The translations under genes and the position numbers were made by a program. A stretch of 23,012 nucleotides of DNA from positions 1 through 23,012 of IMG/VR virus record IMGVR_UViG_3300044846_001324, one strand, 5' to 3'. Of the stretch, positions 11,891 to 18,112 are shown piece after piece. Each line of letters opens with the position of its first letter. The first letter of the stretch is position 1. The notes under the pieces were generated by a model. That model worked only from the letters and a program-made list of their open reading frames with translations, made no database searches and was not told where the DNA came from. Origin of the DNA: a virus.

Positions 11891-12151
11891 TTAAATTTTA
11901 CTGTAAAATAATTTCTTTGATAGATTGTGTACTTTCCCGTTGTCGCATTGGATTCTGTACTGTTGCTTATAAGTTTCTATGATTGTGTAAATGTTCAATG
12001 TACTTATCAAATTAGCATATCCAGCGCGTGCAATTACTTGCTTAGCTTCTAAGAAGTTTGGCTTAACGTAGTCTATTCCTGTTGTGTACTCGCTGCAGTT
12101 TTTATGGTGGTGTGTTTCTTTGCACCCTACTAAACAATATTCTGTTATCAT
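11891..12151 (-). CDS. Cys/His-rich hypothetical protein
   Basis: An 86-residue protein with an N-terminal cluster CLVGCKETHHHKNCSEY (residues 6-22) rich in Cys and His, which could bind a metal. The remainder is helical then beta (YRIQCDNGKVHNLSKKLF). It overlaps the next upstream gene by 4 nt (ATGA). No function can be assigned. Confidence 0.68.
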   Translation of the reverse strand: MITEYCLVGCKETHHHKNCSEYTTGIDYVKPNFLEAKQVIARAGYANLISTLNIYTIIETYKQQYRIQCDNGKVHNLSKKLFYSKI

Positions 12152-12354
12152 AGTTTCTCTATTTCTTGTTTAACTTCTAAATAAAACTCTAAAACTTCCA
12201 AAGGTATTTTTTTACCAAGTACTAATATCTCATCTATTGCAATTAATGCACATTGTTTAGCGTTATCTTTTTGATTTTTTCTATCCGAAGAGTATGATGT
12301 TGCTCTTGGATAAAATTTATTAAATAACTCTTCCGCCTTTTCTTTTGGTGTCAT
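12148..12354 (-). CDS. Tandem paralogue 3 of the MTPKEKAEEL family
   Basis: A 68-residue helical protein starting MTPKEKAEELFNKFYPRA, with the family core AKQCALIAIDEI and the ending EVKQEIEKL. I recognise this small family (start M-T-P-K-E-K-A, middle KQCALIA-x-DEI, end W-x-x-VK-x-E-I-E-KL) from flavobacterial phages; function unknown. It is the most divergent of three tandem copies here and lacks the YWDRVK motif. Confidence 0.72.
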   Translation of the reverse strand: MTPKEKAEELFNKFYPRATSYSSDRKNQKDNAKQCALIAIDEILVLGKKIPLEVLEFYLEVKQEIEKL

Positions 12355-12355
12355 A

Positions 12356-12547
12356 TTATAGTTTTTCTAATTCTAATTTAACCCTATCCCAATAATCTAT
12401 CATAACGATGTCGTGAAGTTGTAAGTGTTCTAAAACCTCATCACAACATATTAAAGCGCATTGTTTAGCTCCACTAAAACTAATATCTGTATAATCAGCA
12501 TTTGAATATTTATCTATTAACTCTATTGCTTTTTCTTTTGGCGTCAT
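12356..12547 (-). CDS. Tandem paralogue 2 of the MTPKEKAEEL family
   Basis: A 63-residue member: MTPKEKAIELIDKYSNADYT, GAKQCALICCDEVLEHLQL and DYWDRVKLELEKL. The last ~35 residues are nearly identical to the C-terminus of the next upstream copy, and the DNA of 12361-12460 and 12545-12645 is clearly duplicated, implying a recent duplication. Its ATG overlaps that gene's TGA. Function unknown. Confidence 0.75.
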   Translation of the reverse strand: MTPKEKAIELIDKYSNADYTDISFSGAKQCALICCDEVLEHLQLHDIVMIDYWDRVKLELEKL

Positions 12548-12870
12548 AATTTTTCAATTTCTAATTTAACCCTATCCCAATAATCTATCATTACTATATC
12601 GTGAAGCTGTAAGTGTTCTAAAACCTCGTCGCAGCATATTAAAGCGCATAACTTGCTTTGTGTGTACTCTATATTAAAGTCTACTGTCATTTGTCTTATC
12701 AAGTGTTCTGCTTTCTCTTTTGCTGTCATCTCTTTTTTTATTAGTGTAAATTCGTTTATTACTATATCAATTGCTTGGGTTAATTCCTTAGGGTATATCA
12801 TTTCTGCTTCGCCTCCTAGCCTCCATTCTTGGTGTATTTTTAAAAGGTTTATAGCTTCTTCTAATTTCAT
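12544..12870 (-). CDS. Fusion of a small phage domain with paralogue 1 of the MTPKEKAEEL family
   Basis: A 108-residue protein in two parts. Residues 1-48 (LEEAINLLKIHQEWRLGGEAEMIYPKELTQAIDIVI...) match another small phage family that I usually see alone (helix - HQEWRLG - P-x-x-L-x-x-AIDIV). Residues 49-108 begin again at a methionine (MTAKEKAEHLIRQM) and form a complete copy of the MTPKEKAEEL family, ending DYWDRVKLEIEKL. An internal start at M49 could also make the second part separately. Function unknown. Confidence 0.74.
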   Translation of the reverse strand: MKLEEAINLLKIHQEWRLGGEAEMIYPKELTQAIDIVINEFTLIKKEMTAKEKAEHLIRQMTVDFNIEYTQSKLCALICCDEVLEHLQLHDIVMIDYWDRVKLEIEKL

Positions 12871-13076
12871 GATTTAAAGGTTTCGTTATAATAATCAATA
12901 CCTCCTACCCAATATTCGTAGCTAGTTCCCGCTCCACTAGATTTTCTTAGTTTATTTCCGTGAGCTTCTATAATCTGTTGCTTCTCCATTTCTTTGGCTT
13001 GGCTAATCAATTCTTTCGTGTGTAATGTGCCGTTTGTAATTTGCTCAACAAGCCATTCTACTGCTGTCTGTCTCAT
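12867..13076 (-). CDS. Small phage protein of the 'AVEWLVEQ...YYNETF' type
   Basis: A 69-residue protein: MRQTAVEWLVEQITNGTLHT, KELISQAKEMEKQQIIEAHG and an end GGIDYYNETFKS. This order (TAVEWL-x-EQ, QAKEMEK-x-QII, YYNETF) is a common small-protein family in flavobacterial phages, role unknown. Unlike most relatives it carries an insertion RKSSGAGTSYEYWVGGI before YYNETF. 4-nt overlaps on both sides. Confidence 0.75.
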   Translation of the reverse strand: MRQTAVEWLVEQITNGTLHTKELISQAKEMEKQQIIEAHGNKLRKSSGAGTSYEYWVGGIDYYNETFKS

Positions 13077-13246
13077 GGTTTCAATATTTTAAGGTCTGCT
13101 TCTACTAATCTATTAATTAATTCAAACGCTAATTTAACAAGGCTATTAGCGTCATCTTTTAAACCGTTATTTTCTGTTATCATTAAGATATTAGTAAGGT
13201 CTATATCGCTAAAATCTATTATATTCTTTTTAAGTTGTCTTTTCAT
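13073..13246 (-). CDS. Small hypothetical protein
   Basis: A 57-residue ORF, ATG 13246-13244 overlapping the TGA of the membrane protein gene and TGA 13073-13075 overlapping the next ATG, both as ATGA. The sequence MKRQLKKNIIDFSDIDLTNI ... LVKLAFELINRLVEADLKIL is basic then amphipathic helical. The perfect double overlap makes it a genuine gene. Function unknown. Confidence 0.68.
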   Translation of the reverse strand: MKRQLKKNIIDFSDIDLTNILMITENNGLKDDANSLVKLAFELINRLVEADLKILKP

Positions 13247-13368
13247 TTTGTAAGTATTTCGTAAACTGTTAATCCTATCATTATTCCTACTAATCCTATT
13301 ATCGTTAAGAATAATTTTAATAGGAATCTCATCTCTTTTATATTCTCATCGTCTTGAAATTCTCTCAT
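13243..13368 (-). CDS. Single-pass small membrane protein
   Basis: A 41-residue ORF: a charged N-terminus (MREFQDDENIKEMR) then one hydrophobic helix (about 14-38, FLLKLFLTIIGLVGIMIGLT). ATG 13368 lies just before the stop of the ERF-partner gene, and the TGA overlaps the next start (ATGA). The acidic end outside a single helix resembles small inner-membrane effectors; it could also be an early holin/antiholin-like peptide. No direct evidence of function. Confidence 0.62.
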   Translation of the reverse strand: MREFQDDENIKEMRFLLKLFLTIIGLVGIMIGLTVYEILTK

Positions 13369-13369
13369 A

Positions 13370-13819
13370 TTAAATATTTTTTACTGAAATTGAACTTTTA
13401 CTAAATGTTACGATCGGACGTTTAAGTATCTCTCCAGTGCTTTCGTCTAAGCTCGCTAAGCTACTTAAAGCAACTTGCTTATATTTGTCCTCAATCTCTT
13501 TTAAATTAGCCTTAGCAATCTGATATTCTTCAATTTCTGAATAGTCAATCATTCTACGTCCTTCTACTTTTGTAAATTTAAAGTTACCAAAATTAAAAGT
13601 TTTCTCGGTACGTTTCTCCGCTTCATCTATTGCCAGCATTTGTATTTCAATTTTAACCTTTTGCGCTAACTCTTCAATCTCTTTTGCTTTACCGTATAAT
13701 TCTAAAGCATTTAACTCTCCATTTCTAACCGCTTCGATTAATATTCCGAAGTAATCCTGTAGCGTAGTTGGTGTGATTTCAATAACGCTTTCTCTTTGTT
13801 GTCTTTCTAAATTATTCAT
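13370..13819 (-). CDS. ERF-associated conserved phage protein
   Basis: A 149-residue protein of a family that usually sits beside ERF or other annealase genes: helical N-terminus (LQDYFGILIEAVRNGELNAL), ELYGKAKEIEELAQKVKIEI, then FNFGNFKFTKVEGRRMIDYS, a coiled-coil EEYQIAKANLKEIEDKYKQV and a C-terminal beta part (STGEILKRPIVTFSKSSISV). Function uncertain; likely a partner in single-strand annealing recombination. It overlaps the ERF gene by 4 nt. Confidence 0.75.
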   Translation of the reverse strand: MNNLERQQRESVIEITPTTLQDYFGILIEAVRNGELNALELYGKAKEIEELAQKVKIEIQMLAIDEAEKRTEKTFNFGNFKFTKVEGRRMIDYSEIEEYQIAKANLKEIEDKYKQVALSSLASLDESTGEILKRPIVTFSKSSISVKNI

Positions 13820-14328
13820 CTTTTAGTTATTTCGTTAATTTCTAATTGTTGTTGTGCTGTCAATGTGTATGCTGTTTTAAGCTTGTCGAATACATCTAAC
13901 TCTAATCCTTCATATCTACTTATTGCTTTTTCAAATAATGCAGGAGAACAAATTGGCTTATTAATTGCTTGTGGCGCGCTTGCTTTTTGACCATCATCGT
14001 CGTCTGCCATTAAAAGTAAAATACTTGAAATTTGGTAACGTCGATAGTAAGTAATTTGGCTTCCGAGCGCCTGACTTGTTAAGTTTGGAGTTAGTTCAAT
14101 ACTGCTCTCAATCATTTCTCCGTTATCAATGTCTATTATCTGTGTGAACACTTTACCGTCTTTAATCGGTTGTAAGAGTATTAAACCCTTTTCTAGTAGT
14201 ATTGGTTCAACCGCTTCAATTAACGCGTTTAAATCTGCGTATGTGTTTTTAAAGTGTGGGTTTTTAGCGTTCTTTTTAACTACTCCTATCTCTTGTTTTG
14301 CTGCGTGTATTTTTGCGTAAATTTTCAT
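13816..14328 (-). CDS. erf: ERF-family single-strand annealing protein
   Basis: A 170-residue recombinase of the ERF superfamily. Signature features are an N-terminal helix and FKNTYADLNALIEAVEPILLEKGL (26-49), the strand ESSIELTPNLTSQALGSQITYYRRYQISSILLLMADDDDG (76-113) with the typical S-x-IT-YYRRY block and the acidic DDDDG end, and a helical C-terminus. It anneals complementary DNA strands, supporting circularisation and recombination-dependent replication together with RusA. It is one of the first genes behind the early promoter. Confidence 0.92.
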   Translation of the reverse strand: MKIYAKIHAAKQEIGVVKKNAKNPHFKNTYADLNALIEAVEPILLEKGLILLQPIKDGKVFTQIIDIDNGEMIESSIELTPNLTSQALGSQITYYRRYQISSILLLMADDDDGQKASAPQAINKPICSPALFEKAISRYEGLELDVFDKLKTAYTLTAQQQLEINEITKR

Positions 14329-14594
14329 AACTCTTGATTTTTAAGGTAAATTTCTACTAATTCATTTTGCATCCATTCCTGTTCGAATAATTCTGTAATA
14401 TCTACACCAGCAACGTACACCCTTAATACATAAACATATTGACCGTCTTCAGGGAATCTATTGTCGTAGCTATCTTGAAATTCTACTTCTAAATCAATAT
14501 CTTTATAATTGATAAATGTTGTTTTCGCATGACTAGGAATTAATTTCTTTAAATCCGCGATACATTCTTCTAGTGTTTTAATTGTGTTTCTCAT
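14325..14594 (-). CDS. Early hypothetical protein
   Basis: An 89-residue acidic protein: helix (IKTLEECIADLKKLIPSHAK), beta sheet (INYKDIDLEVEFQDSYDN ... YVYVLRVYVAGVDIT), helix (LFEQEWMQNELVEIYL). Second gene after the early promoter, overlapping the ERF start by 4 nt. No motif recognised; an early host-takeover or recombination accessory role is conceivable. Confidence 0.68.
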   Translation of the reverse strand: MRNTIKTLEECIADLKKLIPSHAKTTFINYKDIDLEVEFQDSYDNRFPEDGQYVYVLRVYVAGVDITELFEQEWMQNELVEIYLKNQEL

Positions 14595-14596
14595 AA

Positions 14597-14752
14597 TTAT
14601 TTGTTTATTGCTTTTAAATACTGTAAGTATAACTCATAATTGAAGCTTCCTGTAGTTGCTTCTGCTTTGCTTTTTGATTTCCACCATTTAATACATATTC
14701 CTAAAGGCGGTGCGATGTACGTGTTTTCTAATTTGTTTTGTGTTGCTTTCAT
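14597..14752 (-). CDS. First early gene: 51-residue hypothetical protein
   Basis: ATG at 14752-14750, about 35 nt after the predicted start of the early transcript; TAA at 14597-14599, 2 nt before the next gene. Sequence: MKATQNKLENTYIAPPLGIC, then IKWWKSKSKAEATTGSFNYE and YLQYLKAINK. Basic, with a tryptophan pair. Position immediately behind a strong promoter suggests an early protein acting on the host. Function unknown. Confidence 0.7.
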   Translation of the reverse strand: MKATQNKLENTYIAPPLGICIKWWKSKSKAEATTGSFNYELYLQYLKAINK

Positions 14753-14791
14753 AATTTGTGTTTTTATTATTGTTACGTCTTATTGACATAG

Positions 14792-14821
14792 CAAAGATAA
14801 CTATAATATTGACTATTACAA
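14792..14821 (-). promoter_or_regulatory. Consensus Bacteroidota promoter for the early operon
   Basis: On the minus strand TTG (14821-14819), a 19-nt spacer and TATCTTTG (14799-14792) match the TTG / TAnnTTTG consensus exactly. The predicted start is near 14787. It lies between the terminators of the lysis operon and the first early gene, so early genes are independently transcribed by host polymerase. Confidence 0.85.
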
Positions 14822-14854
14822 ACTTTATTATAAAATAATTACTATTTATATTGA

Positions 14855-14893
14855 TTCTAAATAAGAAGGCCGAACAACTTTCGCTATTCGGCC
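14855..14893 (-). terminator. Intrinsic terminator 2 after the lysis genes
   Basis: GGCCGAA (14893-14887 on minus) and TTCGGCC (14874-14868) form a 7-bp GC-rich stem with a 12-nt loop, followed on the minus strand by TTCTTATTTA. It lies between a first terminator and the early promoter and isolates the two transcripts. Confidence 0.65.
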
Positions 14894-14908
14894 CAATTTA
14901 ACCTAACC

Positions 14909-14944
14909 AAAAAAAACACATGGGAAATTATGAAAAACCCGTGT
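14909..14944 (-). terminator. Intrinsic terminator 1 after the lysozyme gene
   Basis: On the minus strand ACACGGG (14944-14938) pairs with CCC..GTGT (14924-14922 and 14919-14916) with a 2-nt bulge and a 13-nt A/T loop, followed by eight Ts (14916-14909). Placed 11 nt after the lysozyme stop. Part of a tandem pair. Confidence 0.7.
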
Positions 14945-14955
14945 AAATATAGTGA

Positions 14956-15393
14956 TTATTTCTTTATAAACAAGTCAGCTTCTTTACGTCTTCTTTTAAT
15001 AAGTCCTGGAAGTAACTTACCACCACCCGTAACGTAATGATTAATCCACCAATCATAAATTACCTCATCTGTAGCTTTTTGATTTACTAATCTGAATAAA
15101 GCTTGTGAGCTTCCACAGTTCCAACAAAATGACACAAGGGCGTCAAATTGGTTTTGGTTTACAGTAACCTTAATATTTTTGATTACTGTAGCCTCGTATT
15201 TAGGCAATAGTTTTAGCATTAACATATCAGCTTCTACTTGGCTAATCTTTTGACCCATTAGAACTTTGCTACCATCTAAGTAGAACGTATTGCCGTAGCC
15301 AATAGTCCAAACATTTGCGGGGCATTTATAACTTTTCAGCTTGCACCCCTCAAATAGTTTTATTAATTCAATACCTTTTTGGCTCGTCTTCAT
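14956..15393 (-). CDS. Endolysin, GH24 lysozyme with E-C-T active site
   Basis: A 145-residue T4-lysozyme-type muramidase. The triad spacing E-x8-(D/C)-x5-T is seen as E15, C24, T30 (LFEGCKLKSYKCPANVWTIG). A cysteine replaces aspartate at the second position, as in phage P1 Lyz, and C17 is placed as is P1 C44, which in P1 forms the inactivating disulfide with the catalytic cysteine. Further parts: FDALVSFCWNCG (83-94) and GGGKLLPGLIKRRRKEADLF near the end. There is no N-terminal SAR or signal helix, so export needs a holin. It is the last gene of the structural/lysis block. Confidence 0.93.
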   Translation of the reverse strand: MKTSQKGIELIKLFEGCKLKSYKCPANVWTIGYGNTFYLDGSKVLMGQKISQVEADMLMLKLLPKYEATVIKNIKVTVNQNQFDALVSFCWNCGSSQALFRLVNQKATDEVIYDWWINHYVTGGGKLLPGLIKRRRKEADLFIKK

Positions 15394-15395
15394 AT

Positions 15396-15593
15396 TTAGA
15401 TTTTAGCAAACTTTGAAACCGTTGCGGCAGTCGTTCCGATTGTAACTAGAACCGCACCTACTGAAGCTGTAGCAGGTAACGTAATTAACGCACCACCAAC
15501 TAAGCCTATTACTATTCCTACGTGGATTAACTTCTTAAAAAACATCGGTGTTTCCGCGTTCCATCTCTTTTTCACTTCTTTTAAATTTCTCAT
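15396..15593 (-). CDS. Putative holin (two hydrophobic segments)
   Basis: A 65-residue protein. A basic N-terminus with the recurrent R-W-x-A-x-TP-x-F-F-KK pattern (VKKRWNAETPMFFKKLI) is followed by two hydrophobic stretches (HVGIVIGLVGGALITLPA and VGAVLVTIGTTAATV) and a short basic end. Size, topology and location 2 nt before the lysozyme gene fit a holin that opens the inner membrane. The N-terminus resembles holin-like proteins of Bacteroidota phages. Confidence 0.75.
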   Translation of the reverse strand: MRNLKEVKKRWNAETPMFFKKLIHVGIVIGLVGGALITLPATASVGAVLVTIGTTAATVSKFAKI

Positions 15594-15808
15594 CCTCTTC
15601 TTATTTTAAATTTGTCTGGTAAGATAGCAAAATTAATTGATTTACTATACATTCTATTAGCTTTTAAATTCCCGTTTGCCATTCTTAACTCGTAACAATG
15701 TTCTAATTTAGCCTCCAATGCTTGCACTCTTGAGTTTGTAATCCATAGCCAACAAGCTAATACTCCTGTCACTCCGTACTTTTTTGTTATATCTACAAAT
15801 TCTCTCAT
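15590..15808 (-). CDS. Small membrane protein, lysis cassette (spanin- or holin-accessory-like)
   Basis: A 72-residue protein with one N-terminal hydrophobic segment (YGVTGVLACWLWIT), a short coiled-coil-like helix (RVQALEAKLEHCYELR) and a basic C-terminus (KFKIRRG). The anchor-plus-coiled-coil plan recalls an inner-membrane spanin or a pinholin-type accessory, but it is short and no outer-membrane partner is visible beside it. It overlaps the putative holin by 4 nt. Confidence 0.65.
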   Translation of the reverse strand: MREFVDITKKYGVTGVLACWLWITNSRVQALEAKLEHCYELRMANGNLKANRMYSKSINFAILPDKFKIRRG

Positions 15809-15811
15809 TTC

Positions 15812-16024
15812 TTAAAAAGGGTTTACTGGTGATTGAGGTGTAAAACTTTCCTCTGATATTTCTAGCAAGTAATTAAAATTGCCTAAATTATTAATATCTG
15901 ATTCACTTAATAAAATAAACCAATCATCATTAATATCTTGAACACAATTAAAAAAAGTTGTTGGGTTAAAAAAAACACCATGTATAGCGTCTTTTTGCTC
16001 TATTGTTAATTTTCTACCGTTCAT
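15812..16024 (-). CDS. Small conserved phage protein (tail/lysis border)
   Basis: A 70-residue acidic protein: LTIEQKDAIHGVFFNPTTFF, CVQDINDDWFILLSESDINN and a proline-rich end. The block N-P-x-x-D-x-N-x-x-WFI recurs in small proteins next to tail-fibre genes of Bacteroidota phages and prophages. Function unknown. Overlaps the tail/adsorption gene by 4 nt. Confidence 0.7.
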   Translation of the reverse strand: MNGRKLTIEQKDAIHGVFFNPTTFFNCVQDINDDWFILLSESDINNLGNFNYLLEISEESFTPQSPVNPF

Positions 16025-16806
16025 CTTGAAAGTGCTGTTTTAAAAGTTTGTTGAATAGTAGTTAAATTTGTTGCATCCGTATCGCTTAATCCTTCAGCTA
16101 CAAAAATAAAGTAATATTCATTTGTATTGTAATTAGATATAGAACCATTGTTATTTCTAGCATTTAAAACAAATTGAAACGTGCTAGGAGATATTGAAGC
16201 TGTTGTTTTTGATGTTTTTACAACTCCATTTTTATAAGCTTTTATAACATTTGATGCCGTTCTTGAAACGATATAAAACCCGCTACCAGCAGTATTTAAA
16301 AAATATTCAGCAGTACTATCGTTTGCACTTGTGTAAGCATCGTTACCTCCAGCATAAGGCCATAACTCACATCTTGAAGACGGGCCTAAAGCTGATAAAG
16401 CGAATCCAAGTCCTGTATTAAAACGTTGTACAACCCCGTACGATATACTATTTTGGTTTAAATCACTAGGCTTTATCACTAACTGCATGTAAGCTGCCGA
16501 GTTTGCGTTTATCCCCGTACTATTTTGCGTAAAACCACTAGAAAAAGTACCAACATATTGAGCCGTGTTCATGAAATTCAAAGAGTGTTTTAAACTGGTG
16601 GCTCCTACGCCTAAATTTAAATACTTCATTTTAGAAGTTAAACCGTATGTAGTTAAACCGCTTTCAAGAGTGTTCAACGCACCTAAAATAGTGACATCTG
16701 TTTCGCCCGTTGCCGCTATCCATGCAGTTGTTAAAGCACCGTTACTACCACCGCTTGGTAGTTTTTTCATCGAGGCAATAATGCCCGTATAACCGAAGCC
16801 AAACAT
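16021..16806 (-). CDS. Tail/adsorption protein, LamG-like
   Basis: A 261-residue protein rich in Ser, Thr, Asn and Gly. The N-terminal segment (AWIAATGETDVTILGALNTL ... YGLTSKMKYLNLGVGATSLK) is a layout I recall from Bacteroidota phage minor tail proteins: helix with 'L-x-x-L-x-YGL-x-S-K-M', then a jelly-roll beta domain. The later part (FQFVLNARNNNGSISNYNTN, EYYFIFVAEGLSDTDATNL) matches a concanavalin/LamG-type sheet with its closing helix. It probably binds host glycans or forms part of the fibre tip. Confidence 0.7.
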   Translation of the reverse strand: MFGFGYTGIIASMKKLPSGGSNGALTTAWIAATGETDVTILGALNTLESGLTTYGLTSKMKYLNLGVGATSLKHSLNFMNTAQYVGTFSSGFTQNSTGINANSAAYMQLVIKPSDLNQNSISYGVVQRFNTGLGFALSALGPSSRCELWPYAGGNDAYTSANDSTAEYFLNTAGSGFYIVSRTASNVIKAYKNGVVKTSKTTASISPSTFQFVLNARNNNGSISNYNTNEYYFIFVAEGLSDTDATNLTTIQQTFKTALSR

Positions 16807-17075
16807 TATGCTAAAACTAAAGCTACTGAACCACTTGTTAACTTAACACCTGAAAAGTTAACCCCTTGACCCGTAATAAACGCACCCGCTTTTATAGCCG
16901 TTGCAGCAGTTGAAATATAAGTACTTTTTACGTCAGAACCACTAACTTTTAAAGTGTTAAACACTGTGTCTTCTAATACTAAAATTCCTGCAAATGCTGT
17001 TGTTTTTTCAGTTGTATCATTTACTATAAACACCCCTTTGCTCGCTACTAACTTATCTAAATTTGGTAAACTCAT
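16806..17075 (-). CDS. Small virion-associated protein
   Basis: An 89-residue beta-rich protein (LVASKGVFIVNDTTEKTTAF, GILVLEDTVFNTLKVSGSDV, GQGVNFSGVKLTSGSVALVL) typical of small decoration or tail-fibre collar proteins. Shares one base with the start of the LamG-like gene. No signal peptide. Virion location is inferred from neighbours. Confidence 0.65.
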   Translation of the reverse strand: MSLPNLDKLVASKGVFIVNDTTEKTTAFAGILVLEDTVFNTLKVSGSDVKSTYISTAATAIKAGAFITGQGVNFSGVKLTSGSVALVLA

Positions 17076-17094
17076 CTTATTTATTTTTTATTAA

Positions 17095-17538
17095 TTAAAC
17101 TTCCTGATTGATTCCTAAAACATCCCACTTTGTATCGTTTGCATTGTACACTAATCCAATATATAAAGTTTTGCTTATTACAGTCGTTGTAGGTAATGTT
17201 ACTCCTATTGCTCTATATTGTGTACCGAATCCAATTGTACGCGCTGTACCGTTGTCTTTAATACGTATAAGCATAGGCATATTATCTACTGCTGTTCCTG
17301 TTGGATTAGCAATAGTTAAGTTAGCCGCTTGTGCTGTTATTTCTACAATATCATTTAAAAAAGTAGGGGTAACCGTTGCGCTACTAGCTACACTTTGTTT
17401 TCTAGGAGTGTAAACAAGTGTACCCGTAATAGTTTTATTATCGTACGTTGCACCGTTCCACTCCAATATAGGCAATAAATCTAATATTGCAGGCTGCGTG
17501 GTTTTCGCTGTATAACTACTTAGTTTTTTGTCTGCCAT
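17095..17538 (-). CDS. Putative tail fibre / decoration protein
   Basis: A 147-residue beta-rich protein. MADKKLSSYTAKTTQPAILD resembles the start of many phage fibre and baseplate proteins (M-A-x-K-K-x-x-x-Y-T-A). The remainder is a Thr/Val/Ile-rich repeat-like beta domain (TAVDNMPMLIRIKDNGTART, VISKTLYIGLVYNANDTKWD). Likely a surface component of the virion; no enzymatic motif. Confidence 0.65.
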   Translation of the reverse strand: MADKKLSSYTAKTTQPAILDLLPILEWNGATYDNKTITGTLVYTPRKQSVASSATVTPTFLNDIVEITAQAANLTIANPTGTAVDNMPMLIRIKDNGTARTIGFGTQYRAIGVTLPTTTVISKTLYIGLVYNANDTKWDVLGINQEV

Positions 17539-17623
17539 CTTTTTTGTTTATTACTTTAATATATGCTTTTAGCTTAACTAAATTCTCTTGTTTAGGCTCG
17601 TATGTTTTCTTTATAGTTTCCAT
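17516..17623 (-). CDS. Possible 35-residue ORF in the gap before 17538
   Basis: ATG 17623-17621, overlapping the connector gene's end, to TAG 17516-17518, overlapping the next start. It encodes METIKKTYEPKQENLVKLKA and ends VINKKDGRQKTK. It spans the only gap in the virion block (17539-17610). The AGGAGG before the ATG is too close to act as a Shine-Dalgarno sequence. Could equally be non-coding. Confidence 0.3.
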   Translation of the reverse strand: METIKKTYEPKQENLVKLKAYIKVINKKDGRQKTK

Positions 17624-18111
17624 CCTCCTAGATTTGTGCTGTGTTTTGGGTAAATATCGTCACTTGAATTGTTTGTATATTCAGGGAACAAAGATTGATT
17701 ATAAGTCATGTAACTATCAAATCTACTACTATAACTTTCTGCTATACTTCTTTCTTTTTCAATTAAGAAATCTACTTCAGCTTTACTAGCTACTTCGCTA
17801 TTTTCTGCACCCTTTTTGTAGATACCCCCGTTTGCTATCATGTAAGCTGCAAATGGTAAATACTCTACCATCGCCCAGTGAATTAACATAGGTTTCAAAT
17901 ATGTATTCACTAGGGTTATGTAGTTCCCTGCTAAAGTAGTCGCTACAATATCAGCTTTTAGTTTGTTTAATAAATTAGTACCTGTGTACCCTTGAATATG
18001 TATATCTTGAGCTATCTTAATAAACTGTATAAACTTATCAGTATCAATGTTACCATTCATAGCTGTATGCTTTACAATATCCGCTCTGCTTATCAATAAT
18101 GCTTCTGCCAT
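17611..18111 (-). CDS. Head-tail connector / neck protein (DUF6712-like)
   Basis: A 166-residue, mainly helical protein. Segments ISRADIVKHTAMNGNIDTDK, FIKIAQDIHIQGYTGTNLLN, MLIHWAMVEYLPFAAYMIAN, KKGAENSEVASKAEVDFLIE and FPEYTNNSSDDIYP follow, in order, the pattern I know from Bacteroidota phage proteins of the DUF6712 type, helical adaptor proteins at the portal. It directly follows the portal gene (1-nt gap), as adaptors usually do. Confidence 0.82.
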   Translation of the reverse strand: MAEALLISRADIVKHTAMNGNIDTDKFIQFIKIAQDIHIQGYTGTNLLNKLKADIVATTLAGNYITLVNTYLKPMLIHWAMVEYLPFAAYMIANGGIYKKGAENSEVASKAEVDFLIEKERSIAESYSSRFDSYMTYNQSLFPEYTNNSSDDIYPKHSTNLGGWKL

Positions 18112-18112
18112 G

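Noticed and set aside
12197-12204. TAnnTTTG-like promoter element (CAAAGGTA on plus) in gene 12148-12354
   Set aside because: It lies inside coding sequence and has no TTG at 17-23 nt; such matches occur by chance in A/T-rich DNA.
17108-17413. Plus-strand ORF of 101 residues, opposite the fibre-like gene
   Set aside because: Antisense to a convincing virion gene; composition follows the complement of Thr/Val-rich coding sequence. All other plus-strand ORFs (for example 17487-17789, 22422-22655, 16565-16792) were rejected for the same reason.
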